Positions 9,004-18,311 of a DNA stretch of 61,678 nucleotides are shown piece after piece. Both the position numbers and the translations under genes were made by a program. A model generated the notes under the pieces. The model had not been told where the DNA came from, searched no databases, and was given only the letters and a program-made list of their open reading frames with translations. The stretch lies in contig CANGCX010000007.1 in the NCBI GenBank assembly GCA_947452315.1, positions 1 through 61,678 on the forward strand, read 5' to 3'. Every line of letters begins with the position of its first letter. The first letter of the stretch is position 1. Origin of the DNA: Opitutia bacterium. GTDB taxonomy: Bacteria; Verrucomicrobiota; Verrucomicrobiia; Opitutales; Opitutaceae.

Positions 9004-12000
9004 AACCAGTTAGAATTTTATTACTTAGCTTGGGGACATTGGTCACGGCTTTGATTGTGGTCCTCGTGCTAGCGTTTAACTCGGGCGTGCAGACTTGGGT
9101 GGCGCGCAAGGCCATGGCCGCGCAACCCGGAATGCGTGGTACGCTTGGCTCTGTCAGCGTCGGCCTCGGTCGCGTTGACTTGCAGGCTATTCGGATCGAG
9201 CAAAATGGCGCAGTATTTACGCTACCCGCTCTAGCGATTGAGGTCCCTGTAATCTCGGCTGTTTTTTCGAAAAAAATCACGATTTCTAAATGGATCGCTC
9301 GTGGATGGACGCTTGATTTGACGAAAGCAACTTTGCCGCCCGTGGCTGCTCGTTCCTTTCCAGCTGTGCCGCCCAGCGCGGCTGAATCAAACTTCTCCAT
9401 TCTTAGTAGCGCGTTTGCCGCGAACCCTGCGGCCGCATTGCCGGCAGCAGTTCATTTATTTCAAGGCGTATTTGCGCAACTCGAATTACCCGTTGATCTC
9501 GCTCTCGACGGATTAGACCTAGAGGGAGAAGTTTTGCTTCCACCGAGTGACGGCGCTGGACCTGCTTCACGCGCTCGCTTGAACCTCGTGGGTGGAGGGC
9601 TCGCATCTGGACGCGAGTCACGATTTACGCTCGGTTTAGCTGTGGCATTCGCGGGTGAGAAACTGCCAGTTTCTCAGGTCTCTGTTAATGCAATACTTAC
9701 CGCCGCTATGGACACTCCGCGCACGTTCGCGCGAGTCGCCATTGAGCCCACGGCCATAGCCACAGGTGCGCAATTTCCTGCGGGTGTAAAACTTTCTGCT
9801 ATCATCAAAGCTGACCGTACGCTTTCCGGAGAAAGCTACAGTGTGACGCTTGCCACGCCGTCACAAAAACTGATCGCCGTTAATGCCGACTTGCACGCGC
9901 ATACTCGCCTTTTGGAAGGTACGTGGTCGCTAGATTTACGCTCAAGTGATTTGACGCCCTTTACTCTAGGACGTGCTTTACCTGCATTCACAGCTTCGGG
10001 CGACGGTAAGTTTTCATCTGATACAGCATTTGCGAAGATTCAGGCGAGCGGTAGACTCGCGGGGACTCTAGATCAGCTCGCCGCCTTCAAGCCCGAGTTA
10101 TCTGCGGTTGGTGCAATTAAAATCACTGCTGAATTCGATCTCGCGCAAAGCGCCGGGGCTACCCGTATCGAGCGTCTACAAGCCGAGATACAAGGTGCGC
10201 GTCCAGTTGCCTCCGTGCGCTCACTCCAATCGTTTGAATTTAACGTTCGAACTGGTGAACTCAATGTCGCGGATCCGGCGCGCGAGTTGCTTGCTTTTAA
10301 TCTGCAGGGTTTGCCCTTGGCTTGGGCGCAGCCCTTTTTACCCGAAATAAGACTCACGGGTGGCGACCTTCGGGGTGAGTTTGCGGCGACCGCCAATAAC
10401 GGCGGACTGGCAGTGCGTCCTCGAGCTCCACTATCGGTCAATGGGCTGAATTTGTCCCAAAACGGTCGGGCGCTTTTGCGAGCAATAGATGTGTCTGTGG
10501 AATTGGGTGTCGATTACGCGCCGGCGGGTTGGCAGGCGGATGTCTCGGCGTTGACGTTGCGTAGTTCGGGCGTCGAGTTGCTTCAACTTAAGGCCAAGGC
10601 AGGGCAACTTTCTGGACGCGATCAATCACTCAAAGTTACTGGTCGTTGGAATGCTAATTTGGGCGCTTTAATTGTGCAGCCAATTGTCGCGGATTCGGTT
10701 GGTTTGACGCGCGGAACTGCTAGCGGCGATTTTGTCGCTTCGGTGGCTGCTAAAACCGAGATTGAGTTAAATCTCGCGCTCGTCGGATTGGCGGCAGATC
10801 CCAAAATCTCCGTGAAAGTATTGCCCGATATCACGGCAAACATACGAGCTGACATTACACAGGAGGGAAAAATTACGCTCAATGCTCCCTTGCTCTTGAA
10901 GCACGCAGATAGGAAATCAGATCTTACTTTGGCGGGCACTATGGGTTCTACCTCACACGGTCTTTGGTTCGACGCCCACGTGAACAGTAGGGAGCTTCAT
11001 TTGGAGGATCTACAATTAGTCGCCGCTCCCTTCGGCGGCGGGTCAAATTCGGCAACAACTTCTGATTCTGTCTCAAAGTCGTCCTCGCTCCGAGACCAAA
11101 AACCTGTGTGGGCTGGAGCCAGTGGCTCTATAGCTCTCGGACTCAAAAAAGTGGTTCTTGCCGATAAATTTGAACTCGCAGATGTCGGTGGTACCTTGCG
11201 CATTGAGGCAGGATCTCTTAAGTTTGAGGGCGTCCGCGCTGGTCTTAGTGCAGATAGCGATTTGAAGCTAAATGGTGGAATCTCTTTCCTGGATCGCGAG
11301 TCTGAGCCCTATAAACTCTCGGCTCGACTGGATGTGAGCAATTTTGATCCAGCGCCTGTTCTGCTGTCTTTAAATCCAAGCCAACCACCCACCATCGAGG
11401 GGAAATTTACGATTGGTAGTGAATTAGTCGGCCAAGGCCGAACCATTCTAGAGCTCGGCGTGCACGCTCACGGTGAATTTAGGTTGTCCAGTAAAGGGGG
11501 ATTGTTTCGAGCGCTCTCGGCAGATGTCGCGGCTAAAATGGAAACGACGAGTAAGACGGCCTCAGCCGTCGCTTTTCTGGGGAACGTGGCGAGCGCTGTT
11601 AGCGGACGGAAAGAATACGGCGAGGCCGCCAACAAGGCTGAAGCAGTGGCTTCGCTTTCAAAAATGTTCTCCGTAATTCACTATGATCAGCTCAACGTTG
11701 TTCTCTCGCGCGACGCTGCGTTGAACGTATTGCTCAATGATTTTACTCTGATCGCACCGGAACTACGACTCACGGGTACCGGTCGAATCGAGCATAGTGC
11801 GCAACACGATTTAGCTGAACAGGCCTTAGCTATGCAGTTTCAACTGAGCGCCCGTGGCGCGACTGCGCAATTACTCAAATCGATCGGGGCCTTGGAAACA
11901 GGAAAAAAAGATGATTTGGGCTATATGCGTAGTGCCTTGCCGCTACGCATCACCGGTACTTTGAGTAAGCCTGATAGCGGTGAACTCCAATCAACGCTGA

Positions 12001-12065
12001 TGAAGTTGGCCTACGAAAAAAGTGGAGCAGGCGATTTATTAAATAAATTTCTCGGCGGAAAATAA
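9000..12065 (+). CDS. large AsmA-like envelope protein
   Basis: 1,021 residues. One N-terminal membrane helix (about residues 4-27, ILLLSLGTLVTALIVVLVLA) is followed by a long beta-rich periplasmic region with many alternating short strands and low charge, the look of the AsmA/TamB/YdbH superfamily. A GSVSVGLGRVDLQAIRIEQNG segment near residue 50-70 resembles the start of AsmA-like domains, where a layer of strands describes a ligand groove. The C-terminal 150 residues (LRLTGTGRIEH, LPLRITGTLSKPD) resemble the AsmA C-terminal domain. Related proteins move phospholipid to the outer membrane or regulate its composition. I infer a similar envelope role, not a specific one. ATG at 9000 preferred over an in-frame TTG at 8952. 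Confidence 0.6.
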   Translation: MKPVRILLLSLGTLVTALIVVLVLAFNSGVQTWVARKAMAAQPGMRGTLGSVSVGLGRVDLQAIRIEQNGAVFTLPALAIEVPVISAVFSKKITISKWIARGWTLDLTKATLPPVAARSFPAVPPSAAESNFSILSSAFAANPAAALPAAVHLFQGVFAQLELPVDLALDGLDLEGEVLLPPSDGAGPASRARLNLVGGGLASGRESRFTLGLAVAFAGEKLPVSQVSVNAILTAAMDTPRTFARVAIEPTAIATGAQFPAGVKLSAIIKADRTLSGESYSVTLATPSQKLIAVNADLHAHTRLLEGTWSLDLRSSDLTPFTLGRALPAFTASGDGKFSSDTAFAKIQASGRLAGTLDQLAAFKPELSAVGAIKITAEFDLAQSAGATRIERLQAEIQGARPVASVRSLQSFEFNVRTGELNVADPARELLAFNLQGLPLAWAQPFLPEIRLTGGDLRGEFAATANNGGLAVRPRAPLSVNGLNLSQNGRALLRAIDVSVELGVDYAPAGWQADVSALTLRSSGVELLQLKAKAGQLSGRDQSLKVTGRWNANLGALIVQPIVADSVGLTRGTASGDFVASVAAKTEIELNLALVGLAADPKISVKVLPDITANIRADITQEGKITLNAPLLLKHADRKSDLTLAGTMGSTSHGLWFDAHVNSRELHLEDLQLVAAPFGGGSNSATTSDSVSKSSSLRDQKPVWAGASGSIALGLKKVVLADKFELADVGGTLRIEAGSLKFEGVRAGLSADSDLKLNGGISFLDRESEPYKLSARLDVSNFDPAPVLLSLNPSQPPTIEGKFTIGSELVGQGRTILELGVHAHGEFRLSSKGGLFRALSADVAAKMETTSKTASAVAFLGNVASAVSGRKEYGEAANKAEAVASLSKMFSVIHYDQLNVVLSRDAALNVLLNDFTLIAPELRLTGTGRIEHSAQHDLAEQALAMQFQLSARGATAQLLKSIGALETGKKDDLGYMRSALPLRITGTLSKPDSGELQSTLMKLAYEKSGAGDLLNKFLGGK

Positions 12066-12136
12066 ACGTCGAGTATTGGGTTTAAGAGGCGCTCAAAAAT
12101 TCTGTTTATTTTCGTAAGACTGGGCTGGCTGCCGTC

Positions 12137-13150
12137 ATGAATAGGGTGCAGGGTGTAGACGTGATCGACACCGTGGTATTTCACAACTTTAAGGCACTGC
12201 GTAACACGAGTCTGCGCCTTTCACTTTTTAATCTAGTGATCGGACCTAATGGCAGCGGTAAGACCAGTCTAATTCAGGCGCTGCAGCAATTGCGCACCTT
12301 GTCTCAGTTCCCTCTAGGCGATGCTGCGATGCAATCGCGCTCGGGTGGGCCAGAAATTGCTTTCACATTTACCGCCCCGTACTCGGGAATTGTGGCGCGA
12401 TTGGGCTGCACCAGTGATGTCTTGTGTGATTTTCTACACGTCGACTGTCTTGATACTGCATCGTGGTTGGAGGTGAAATGTCGATTGGCCACGTTGCGCA
12501 CCTACGTTCTAGATCATGACGCAATGGCACAGAGCTCGGTCCGCGCTGATTCGGCAGTACTGGAAAGCAACGGAGGAAATTTAGCTGCAGTGCTCGCGGC
12601 CCGCCAACATGAGGCGCCATTAGCGTTTGCGCGTATGGAAGCGGAGTTGTTGAGGCTCTTACCTGAATTTACAGGTATAGTAATTGAGGACGACTCGGGC
12701 GGACGTGTTCGATTTTCACTGGGCATTGATGGAGCAGGGGAGCCGGTCCGCGCTGAGAATCTCTCCCAAGGAGCATTATATCTACTTGGGTTATTGGTCT
12801 TGTCGTTTGATCCGACACCGCCCGCTGTCGTTTGCATTGAGGAAATTGACCGTGGGGTTCATCCACGGATGTTACGCGAAGTGCGTGACGTGCTCTATCG
12901 GTTGAGTTATCCAGAATCTTTCGGTGAAAAACGTGAGCCTGTGCAAGTGATCACTACGACGCATTCGCCGTATATGTTGGATCAATTCAGGGACCATCCG
13001 GATGAGGTCGTGATCACACAAAAGCTTGGGCATGAAGCGCGCTTTGAACGTCTTTCAGATCGGCTAGATTTGCCGGAATTGCTACGCGAGGGCACGCTTG
13101 GAGATATGTGGTTCAGCGGCGTCCTAGGCGGTGTGCCGGAGCAGCAATGA
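12137..13150 (+). CDS. RecF/OLD-like AAA family ATPase of a two-gene system
   Basis: 337 residues with a complete ABC/SMC-type ATP site: Walker A GPNGSGKT at 36-43, a signature loop LSQG at 209-212, Walker B VVCIEE at 231-236 followed by the D-loop DRGVHP, and the switch His at 275 in ITTTHSP. A SNGGNLAAVL stretch (144-153) is typical of the stand-alone predicted ATPases grouped as COG4637 (as I recall it). The ATPase is short, with no long coiled coil and no fused TOPRIM domain. The next gene starts inside its stop codon (ATGA), so the two products are probably made together and may form a complex. Similar pairs exist among anti-phage systems, but function here is not shown. Confidence 0.85.
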   Translation: MNRVQGVDVIDTVVFHNFKALRNTSLRLSLFNLVIGPNGSGKTSLIQALQQLRTLSQFPLGDAAMQSRSGGPEIAFTFTAPYSGIVARLGCTSDVLCDFLHVDCLDTASWLEVKCRLATLRTYVLDHDAMAQSSVRADSAVLESNGGNLAAVLAARQHEAPLAFARMEAELLRLLPEFTGIVIEDDSGGRVRFSLGIDGAGEPVRAENLSQGALYLLGLLVLSFDPTPPAVVCIEEIDRGVHPRMLREVRDVLYRLSYPESFGEKREPVQVITTTHSPYMLDQFRDHPDEVVITQKLGHEARFERLSDRLDLPELLREGTLGDMWFSGVLGGVPEQQ

Positions 13151-13776
13151 AAGTCGCTTTTCTAAGCGAATCGCCCGCTGATGAAGCGGTCTTGCGTGTT
13201 CTCGTGGATGCTATCCTGGGTGAACCGGCTCAAATCACACCAGCTGGTTTTCGTGCGCGTGGCTGGCCTAATGTCCTGCAAGTGTTACCAGCGGTGATTC
13301 GCCATCTGCATTTTAATACCGATGTTGAAACGCTTGTCGTAACGTGCGACTCTGATGATTCACCAGTTCACACAGAAGCGCATGAAGCCCCACAATATTA
13401 CCATCCGCATTGTCGTATGTGCCAGTTACGCGCCGTTTTCCGGCAGACTAGCAAACGTTTCCCGATTGCGCATGGTCGCTTGAAGGTCCGTCGCGTTGTG
13501 GGTGTAGCGGTACCCGCCCTTGAGGCTTGGTTGCTCTGCGGACGAGATAGCGACGTCAGTGAAGGCGCTTGGATCAATGGTCAGCTTGCTGGCCGCCCTC
13601 CCTACACTCGGGCCGAACTGAAATTTCGGATTTATCAGACTGAACGACCGAGTCTGCCACATGAAATTGAATGTGCGTTGCGCGAAACTGAGCGGCATCG
13701 CCGAGATTTGCGACGTTTGGAATACGATTTCCCTGGGTTTGCGGCCCTGATGAAAGATTTAAAATCACCAGCGTAA
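13147..13776 (+). CDS. TOPRIM-like protein (DUF4276-like), partner of the ATPase
   Basis: 209 residues. I do not recognise a named family with certainty, but the order of acidic motifs fits a TOPRIM-like nuclease fold. FLSESPADEAVLRVL (5-19) carries a Glu where TOPRIM has its first catalytic acid. CDSDDSP (67-73) gives the DxD-type motif. LEAWLLCG (125-132) matches the E-x-W-LL element I associate with DUF4276-type partners of ATPases. An HxHCxxC cluster (His86, His88, Cys89, Cys92) could bind zinc. The C-terminal third is Arg-rich. The start overlaps the ATPase stop by ATGA. The ATPase/TOPRIM pairing recalls Gabija, PARIS and OLD systems; a DNA or RNA nuclease role is inference. Confidence 0.6.
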   Translation: MKVAFLSESPADEAVLRVLVDAILGEPAQITPAGFRARGWPNVLQVLPAVIRHLHFNTDVETLVVTCDSDDSPVHTEAHEAPQYYHPHCRMCQLRAVFRQTSKRFPIAHGRLKVRRVVGVAVPALEAWLLCGRDSDVSEGAWINGQLAGRPPYTRAELKFRIYQTERPSLPHEIECALRETERHRRDLRRLEYDFPGFAALMKDLKSPA

Positions 13777-13992
13777 TATTACGGTTTGCTGGCTAAATTC
13801 GGGGAGTAAGGGTTCTAACATTTTTAAACATTTCAAACCAGATGGGGCATGGCGCTTAGCCGCCAATCAAATCGGAGCGTTAGGTCTAGCCGTTTAACGT
13901 TTTTAGACAGCGGGGCGATTTGGTGGAAAAACTTTCTATGCTGAATAGTTTTGAACCCCGAATAGGAGTCTATGCATAACTAAATCGCCTCT

Positions 13993-16224
13993 ATGACATA
14001 CCCCATGTTGCCACGGCGATCGTGCCTGCCGTTTTTTCTCGATGTAATCGCGAGAATCATCGCTCGCGCTCTTTATAAAGTGCGGACCTCCGGCGTAGAA
14101 AACATTCCGGCTAAGGGCGGGGTCTTGTTAATTGCCAATCATCTTTCTTATGCAGATGTCGTCGTTTTACAGTTGGGGTGTCCCCGTCCGATTCATTTTG
14201 TCGGATATGATGGCCTGAAACAGAACCCATTTTTTAACTGGGTTTTTTCAATCAGCGGCTCCATCGCGATCTCTTCCGCTCAACCACGTGAGGGCATCAA
14301 GGCGGCTGTGGCTGCGCTCAAAGCTGGTGAGCTCGTGTGTGTGTGTCCCGAGGGTCATATTTCCCGCACAGGTCAATTGATGGCCATTCAGAGGGGTTTC
14401 GAGGTCATGGCCCGACAGGCCAATGTTCCCGTTGTCGCGGCGGCCATAGATGGTTTGTGGGGTTCGATTTTTTCATTTTCGGGGAATACGTATTTGTGGA
14501 AGTTGCCACGGTTAAAACCCACGCCGGTGTTTATCGCTTTTGGTCATGCGACCGCGCCGGCGCGAGTGAGTGTGGGTTGGGCTCGCTTGGAGTTGCTAGA
14601 TCTTGGTCGAGTGGCCTTTGAGGAGCGGCCGGTTTTGAAACGCCATTTGGGGCGTGAAAGCATACGCGCACTGGCCAAGATGCCCTGGCGATTGCAGTTG
14701 GTCGATCGAACGACAGAGCGCCGTGAGGTTACGTGCGCTCAACTTTATGCAGCTGTAGCGGTGTTATCACGACGTATCCGTGCGACGATTGCTGAAAAAA
14801 GGGTGGGGATCGTGCTACCGCCCGGAGCCGGAGCGTTTATCGCTAACCTCGCGATTTTAGCGGCTGGTAAGGTCCCGGTTAATCTTAATTTCACCACATC
14901 ACGCGAAAGCCTTGAGGCTAGTTTTAAACTCGGTGAGATACGCACAATCATCAGCGCTGATGCCATGCGAGTGAAATTACCTGCGTTCCCATGGCTGGAT
15001 CGCACTCTAGATCTCAAGACCGAGATCGCTCTAGCGGGAGGAAAGAAGGCGATGGCTCCATGGTTGCTGGCTGCATGGGTGTTACCAAATCAATGGTGCG
15101 CCGATCTGCTTGGTTTGCCGAAGCAAGGGGATCGTTCCGAAGCCGGTCTGTTGTTTACGAGCGGAAGTTCTGGCGAACCCAAAGGAGTTATTCTTTCTCA
15201 TCGAAACATCTTAGCGAATTGCACGCAGATTTCTTCGATCTCTATTTTACCTGAAACATGCACGGTTATCGGCTGTTTGCCGATTTTTCATAGCTTTGGA
15301 TTTACCGCTACGCTGTGGTATCCGATTCTACGCGGTTGTCGCGTGGTCACGGTGCCAAGTCCCCTCGATACGAGAAAGATCATCGATGCTATCCGGGATG
15401 AACAGGCGACCTCTTTAATCGGCGCGCCGACATTCATTCGACCAATTCTTAAGAAAGCCCAGCCAGGCGAATTGCGATCGCTTACGTTGGTAGTGACCGG
15501 AGCAGAAAAATTAACCGATGATCTAGCGCGAGGTTTCTTGGAGCGTTTTCACTTAAATATTTTGCAAGGATACGGTCTCACCGAGACGACCCCTGCGGCG
15601 AATTTAAACCAACCACATCCGCCCATGGTGACAACTACCAGTGAGCCTCAGGAAGGACGGCGAGATGGCTCGGTGGGGCGTTTGGTGCCTGGTATGAGTG
15701 CGCGTATTGTTGATCCTGACACGTGGAATGAATTGCCACTGGATGCGACAGGAATGGTGCTTTTGCGGGGTGCCAATGTGTTTGCGGGTTATCTGAACGA
15801 TGACGAGAAGACGCAGTCGGCCTTCCGTGATGGTTGGTTTGTGACCGGGGATCTCGGCCGCTTTGACGAGGAAGGATTTCTTTATATCGAAGGTCGACTT
15901 TCACGATTTTCAAAAATTGGAGCAGAGATGGTGCCGCATGGAACCATTGAGCAGAAGCTTTTGGAGATTTTCGGTCTTGAGCACTTGGAAACCTATGCCG
16001 CTGTCGTGATGGGTGTACCTGATGCAGCAAAAGGAGAATCTTTAGTTTTGCTGACGACGGTTGCGCTGGATGCCTCGGAGGTGCGCGAACGACTTTTGGC
16101 GGCAGGATTTGCGGCGCTCTGGATTCCCCGCTATATTCATAAGGTAGAGAAAATTCCGGTACTCGGTTCCGGCAAGTTGGACTTAAAGGAGTGTAGGCGT
16201 ATCGCGCTCGAAGCGGTGGCCTGA
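13993..16224 (+). CDS. Aas-like fused acyltransferase / acyl-ACP synthetase
   Basis: 743 residues in two domains. The N-terminal PlsC-type acyltransferase (about 20-210) has NHLSYADV, which holds the HX4D catalytic motif, and the substrate motif CPEGHISRTGQ. The C-terminal AMP-binding adenylation domain (about 240-735) has the P-loop TSGSSGEPKG, GYGLTETTP, a TGDLG segment and the end motif GSGKLDLK with the catalytic Lys. This is the order of E. coli Aas, which re-acylates lysophosphatidylethanolamine using fatty acid and ATP. The likely role is recycling of lysophospholipids and fatty acids at the inner membrane. There is no MFS (LplT-like) domain or neighbour. The 216 bases upstream hold no gene. 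Confidence 0.88.
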   Translation: MTYPMLPRRSCLPFFLDVIARIIARALYKVRTSGVENIPAKGGVLLIANHLSYADVVVLQLGCPRPIHFVGYDGLKQNPFFNWVFSISGSIAISSAQPREGIKAAVAALKAGELVCVCPEGHISRTGQLMAIQRGFEVMARQANVPVVAAAIDGLWGSIFSFSGNTYLWKLPRLKPTPVFIAFGHATAPARVSVGWARLELLDLGRVAFEERPVLKRHLGRESIRALAKMPWRLQLVDRTTERREVTCAQLYAAVAVLSRRIRATIAEKRVGIVLPPGAGAFIANLAILAAGKVPVNLNFTTSRESLEASFKLGEIRTIISADAMRVKLPAFPWLDRTLDLKTEIALAGGKKAMAPWLLAAWVLPNQWCADLLGLPKQGDRSEAGLLFTSGSSGEPKGVILSHRNILANCTQISSISILPETCTVIGCLPIFHSFGFTATLWYPILRGCRVVTVPSPLDTRKIIDAIRDEQATSLIGAPTFIRPILKKAQPGELRSLTLVVTGAEKLTDDLARGFLERFHLNILQGYGLTETTPAANLNQPHPPMVTTTSEPQEGRRDGSVGRLVPGMSARIVDPDTWNELPLDATGMVLLRGANVFAGYLNDDEKTQSAFRDGWFVTGDLGRFDEEGFLYIEGRLSRFSKIGAEMVPHGTIEQKLLEIFGLEHLETYAAVVMGVPDAAKGESLVLLTTVALDASEVRERLLAAGFAALWIPRYIHKVEKIPVLGSGKLDLKECRRIALEAVA

Positions 16225-16299
16225 TTTTCGTTCTGAGCAAAAAACTGGCGCCCTTGTATTTTGCGTTTCCATAGTCTCATCGTGACGTCATCCACAGGT

Positions 16300-17655
16300 A
16301 TGTCGTTTTCTCAACTTGGTCTTTCCGAACCATTGCTTCGTGCCATAGCTGAGAAGAATTACGTTGAACCTACGCCCGTACAGGCCGCGGCGATTCCAGT
16401 GATTTTAAGAGGCAAAGATGTCCGCGCCTCGGCACAGACCGGTTCAGGTAAGACTGCCGCATACGTCCTGCCCATTTTGCAGGGTTTGGCCATAAATCGG
16501 CGTGAATCGGGTCGGCGGGTGCGAGCGTTGATTTTAGTGCCGACGCGCGAACTCGCCTCACAAGTGGGAGAGTCGGTTAGGCGCTATGGTCGATTTTTGC
16601 CTGAGCCAATCAAAACTCTAGTGGTCTACGGTGGTGTTTCCATAAATCCGCAGATGATGGCCTTGGGTGGTGGAGCGGATGTGTTGGTGGCTACACCAGG
16701 GCGCTTGTTGGATCTGATTGATCACAATGCGGTTTCCCTAAATTCGATTTCGGTGCTGGTACTAGATGAAGCGGATCGATTGCTAGCTCTCGGATTTGCC
16801 GAAGAATGGGGGCGCATCGCCGGGCTTTTGCCCGTTGAGCGTCAAAGTTTATTATTTTCTGCGACATTTCCACCGGCCGTAACCGTCTTGGCTGATCATT
16901 TATTACGGGATCCACATGTCATCGAACTAGCACCGTTACTTAATCAAGAGCCAAGCATCCTAGAGCGAGCCATAGAAGTGGATGCACCGCGGCGTACGCA
17001 GTTGCTGCGTTTTTTAACAGTAGAAAACGGGTGGACGAGGGTACTAGTTTTTGTCGCAACCAAATATTCCACGGAGCATGTCGCGGATAAACTACGTCGG
17101 GCTGGACTTGATGCGACGGCTTTGCATGGCGAAATGAGCCAAGGCGCGCGTACGCAGGCTCTAGCCGATTTTAAGGTCGGTCGAATTCGTTTGTTGATTG
17201 CGACGGACCTAGCGGCACGCGGCCTTGATATTGAAGAGCTACCGGTAGTGGTGAATTATGATCTGCCGCGCTCGGCCGTTGATTACGTGCATCGTATCGG
17301 GCGTACTGGTCGGGCGGGTGCGCAAGGAGTTGCAGTCAGTTTTGTCAGCGCGGAAACGCATGCGCATTTTCAGTTGATCGAAAAACGTAACGTTCGAGTT
17401 ATTTTGCGCGAACAGATCCAGGGATTTGAACCGGTTGAAAGTGAACCTCCGGTTCTGGTGGCGGCAAATGGTGGCGGGATAAAGGGTAAGCGCAAAAGCA
17501 AGAAAGACAAATTACGCGAAGCCGCAGGATTGGCTCTGCCTGTTAATCTTGTGACCAACTCCGTTATTCCCCGGGAACCAGTCAATAAGCAGCCCGAGCC
17601 AAAGGAGTTTTTCCCTTGGGCGCAGCGCGTTATGGTCGGACGGCGGCTGCGCTAG
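16300..17655 (+). CDS. DEAD-box RNA helicase, RhlE type
   Basis: ATP-dependent RNA helicase of 451 residues, likely in RNA turnover or ribosome assembly. Motifs in order: Q motif FSQLGLSEPLLRAI---Y--PTPVQ at the N-terminus, motif I AQTGSGKT (near 48-55), PTRELA, TPGR, motif II DEAD (in VLDEADRLL), motif III SAT, and the C-terminal helicase domain with ARGLDIEELPVVVNYD and HRIGRTGRAG. A short basic tail with KGKRKSKKDK follows. The ATG at 16300 is chosen because the Q motif starts there; an in-frame TTG at 16261 would add 13 unconserved residues. Convergent with coaD, only 16 bases apart. Confidence 0.93.
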   Translation: MSFSQLGLSEPLLRAIAEKNYVEPTPVQAAAIPVILRGKDVRASAQTGSGKTAAYVLPILQGLAINRRESGRRVRALILVPTRELASQVGESVRRYGRFLPEPIKTLVVYGGVSINPQMMALGGGADVLVATPGRLLDLIDHNAVSLNSISVLVLDEADRLLALGFAEEWGRIAGLLPVERQSLLFSATFPPAVTVLADHLLRDPHVIELAPLLNQEPSILERAIEVDAPRRTQLLRFLTVENGWTRVLVFVATKYSTEHVADKLRRAGLDATALHGEMSQGARTQALADFKVGRIRLLIATDLAARGLDIEELPVVVNYDLPRSAVDYVHRIGRTGRAGAQGVAVSFVSAETHAHFQLIEKRNVRVILREQIQGFEPVESEPPVLVAANGGGIKGKRKSKKDKLREAAGLALPVNLVTNSVIPREPVNKQPEPKEFFPWAQRVMVGRRLR

Positions 17656-17671
17656 TTTTGTCTCTTTTCGT

Positions 17672-18151
17672 TCAAAGCGCGTACGCTTTTTTGAGTTCAG
17701 CAGCTACGTTGGGGGGCACGAAGTGGCTGATATCACCGCCGAATTTGGCGACTTGTTTAACGAGAGTTGAGCTGGTGTAGCTGAATTGCTCGTTGGGCAT
17801 GACAAAGATAGTTTCAATTTTGGGCTGCAGGTGTCGGTTCATCAGCGCCATGTTGAATTCGAATTCAAAATCAGAGAGCGCGCGTAGGCCTCGAATGATG
17901 GCATCGGCTTTCTGGGCCAGGGCGAAATCGACGAGCAAGCCACCGAATATAACTGCGCTGACGTTGGGCAATTGGGTGAGATTGGGCATGAGCATCGCGA
18001 GGCGTTGCTCGGGCGTAAATAGCGGTCCTTTACCGGCGTTTTGGGCGACGGCGACGGTGACGTGATCGAATAATTTCGCGGCGCGCCCGAGTACGTCGAG
18101 GTGGCCGTAGGTGATTGGGTCAAACGTACCGGGATAGATGCAGTGGCGCAT
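17672..18151 (-). CDS. coaD: phosphopantetheine adenylyltransferase
   Basis: Fourth step of coenzyme A synthesis: transfers AMP from ATP to 4'-phosphopantetheine giving dephospho-CoA. 159 residues, the usual length. The nucleotidyltransferase motif TFDPITYGHLD (9-19) contains the T/HxGH signature, and the later loop EQFSYTSSTLVKQV (near 120-134) contains the ISSTxxR-type element, here with Lys in place of Arg. The C-terminus is typical. ATG at 18151; nothing notable in the 160 bases to pgsA. Confidence 0.96.
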   Translation of the reverse strand: MRHCIYPGTFDPITYGHLDVLGRAAKLFDHVTVAVAQNAGKGPLFTPEQRLAMLMPNLTQLPNVSAVIFGGLLVDFALAQKADAIIRGLRALSDFEFEFNMALMNRHLQPKIETIFVMPNEQFSYTSSTLVKQVAKFGGDISHFVPPNVAAELKKAYAL

Positions 18152-18311
18152 AACGTTTATTATCTAATCGAATCTTAACTCGGGGTGACATGGCGATGCT
18201 GATTTACTGTAGGCACGCATCGCTCAAAAATCGTAAGGAAGTTGTCTTTAGGTGCGCTCCAGGATTGATTTCATGCGATCTGCGTGCGTTTGTGACGTCA
18301 CTGCTTAAGCG

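Noticed and set aside
15635-16240. 201-codon open frame antisense to the Aas-like gene
   Set aside because: Shadow frame; composition and codon pattern are those of the reverse complement of the real gene.
16261-16299. TTG at 16261 as the start of the helicase
   Set aside because: Adds 13 residues without Q-motif resemblance; ATG at 16300 starts at the conserved segment.
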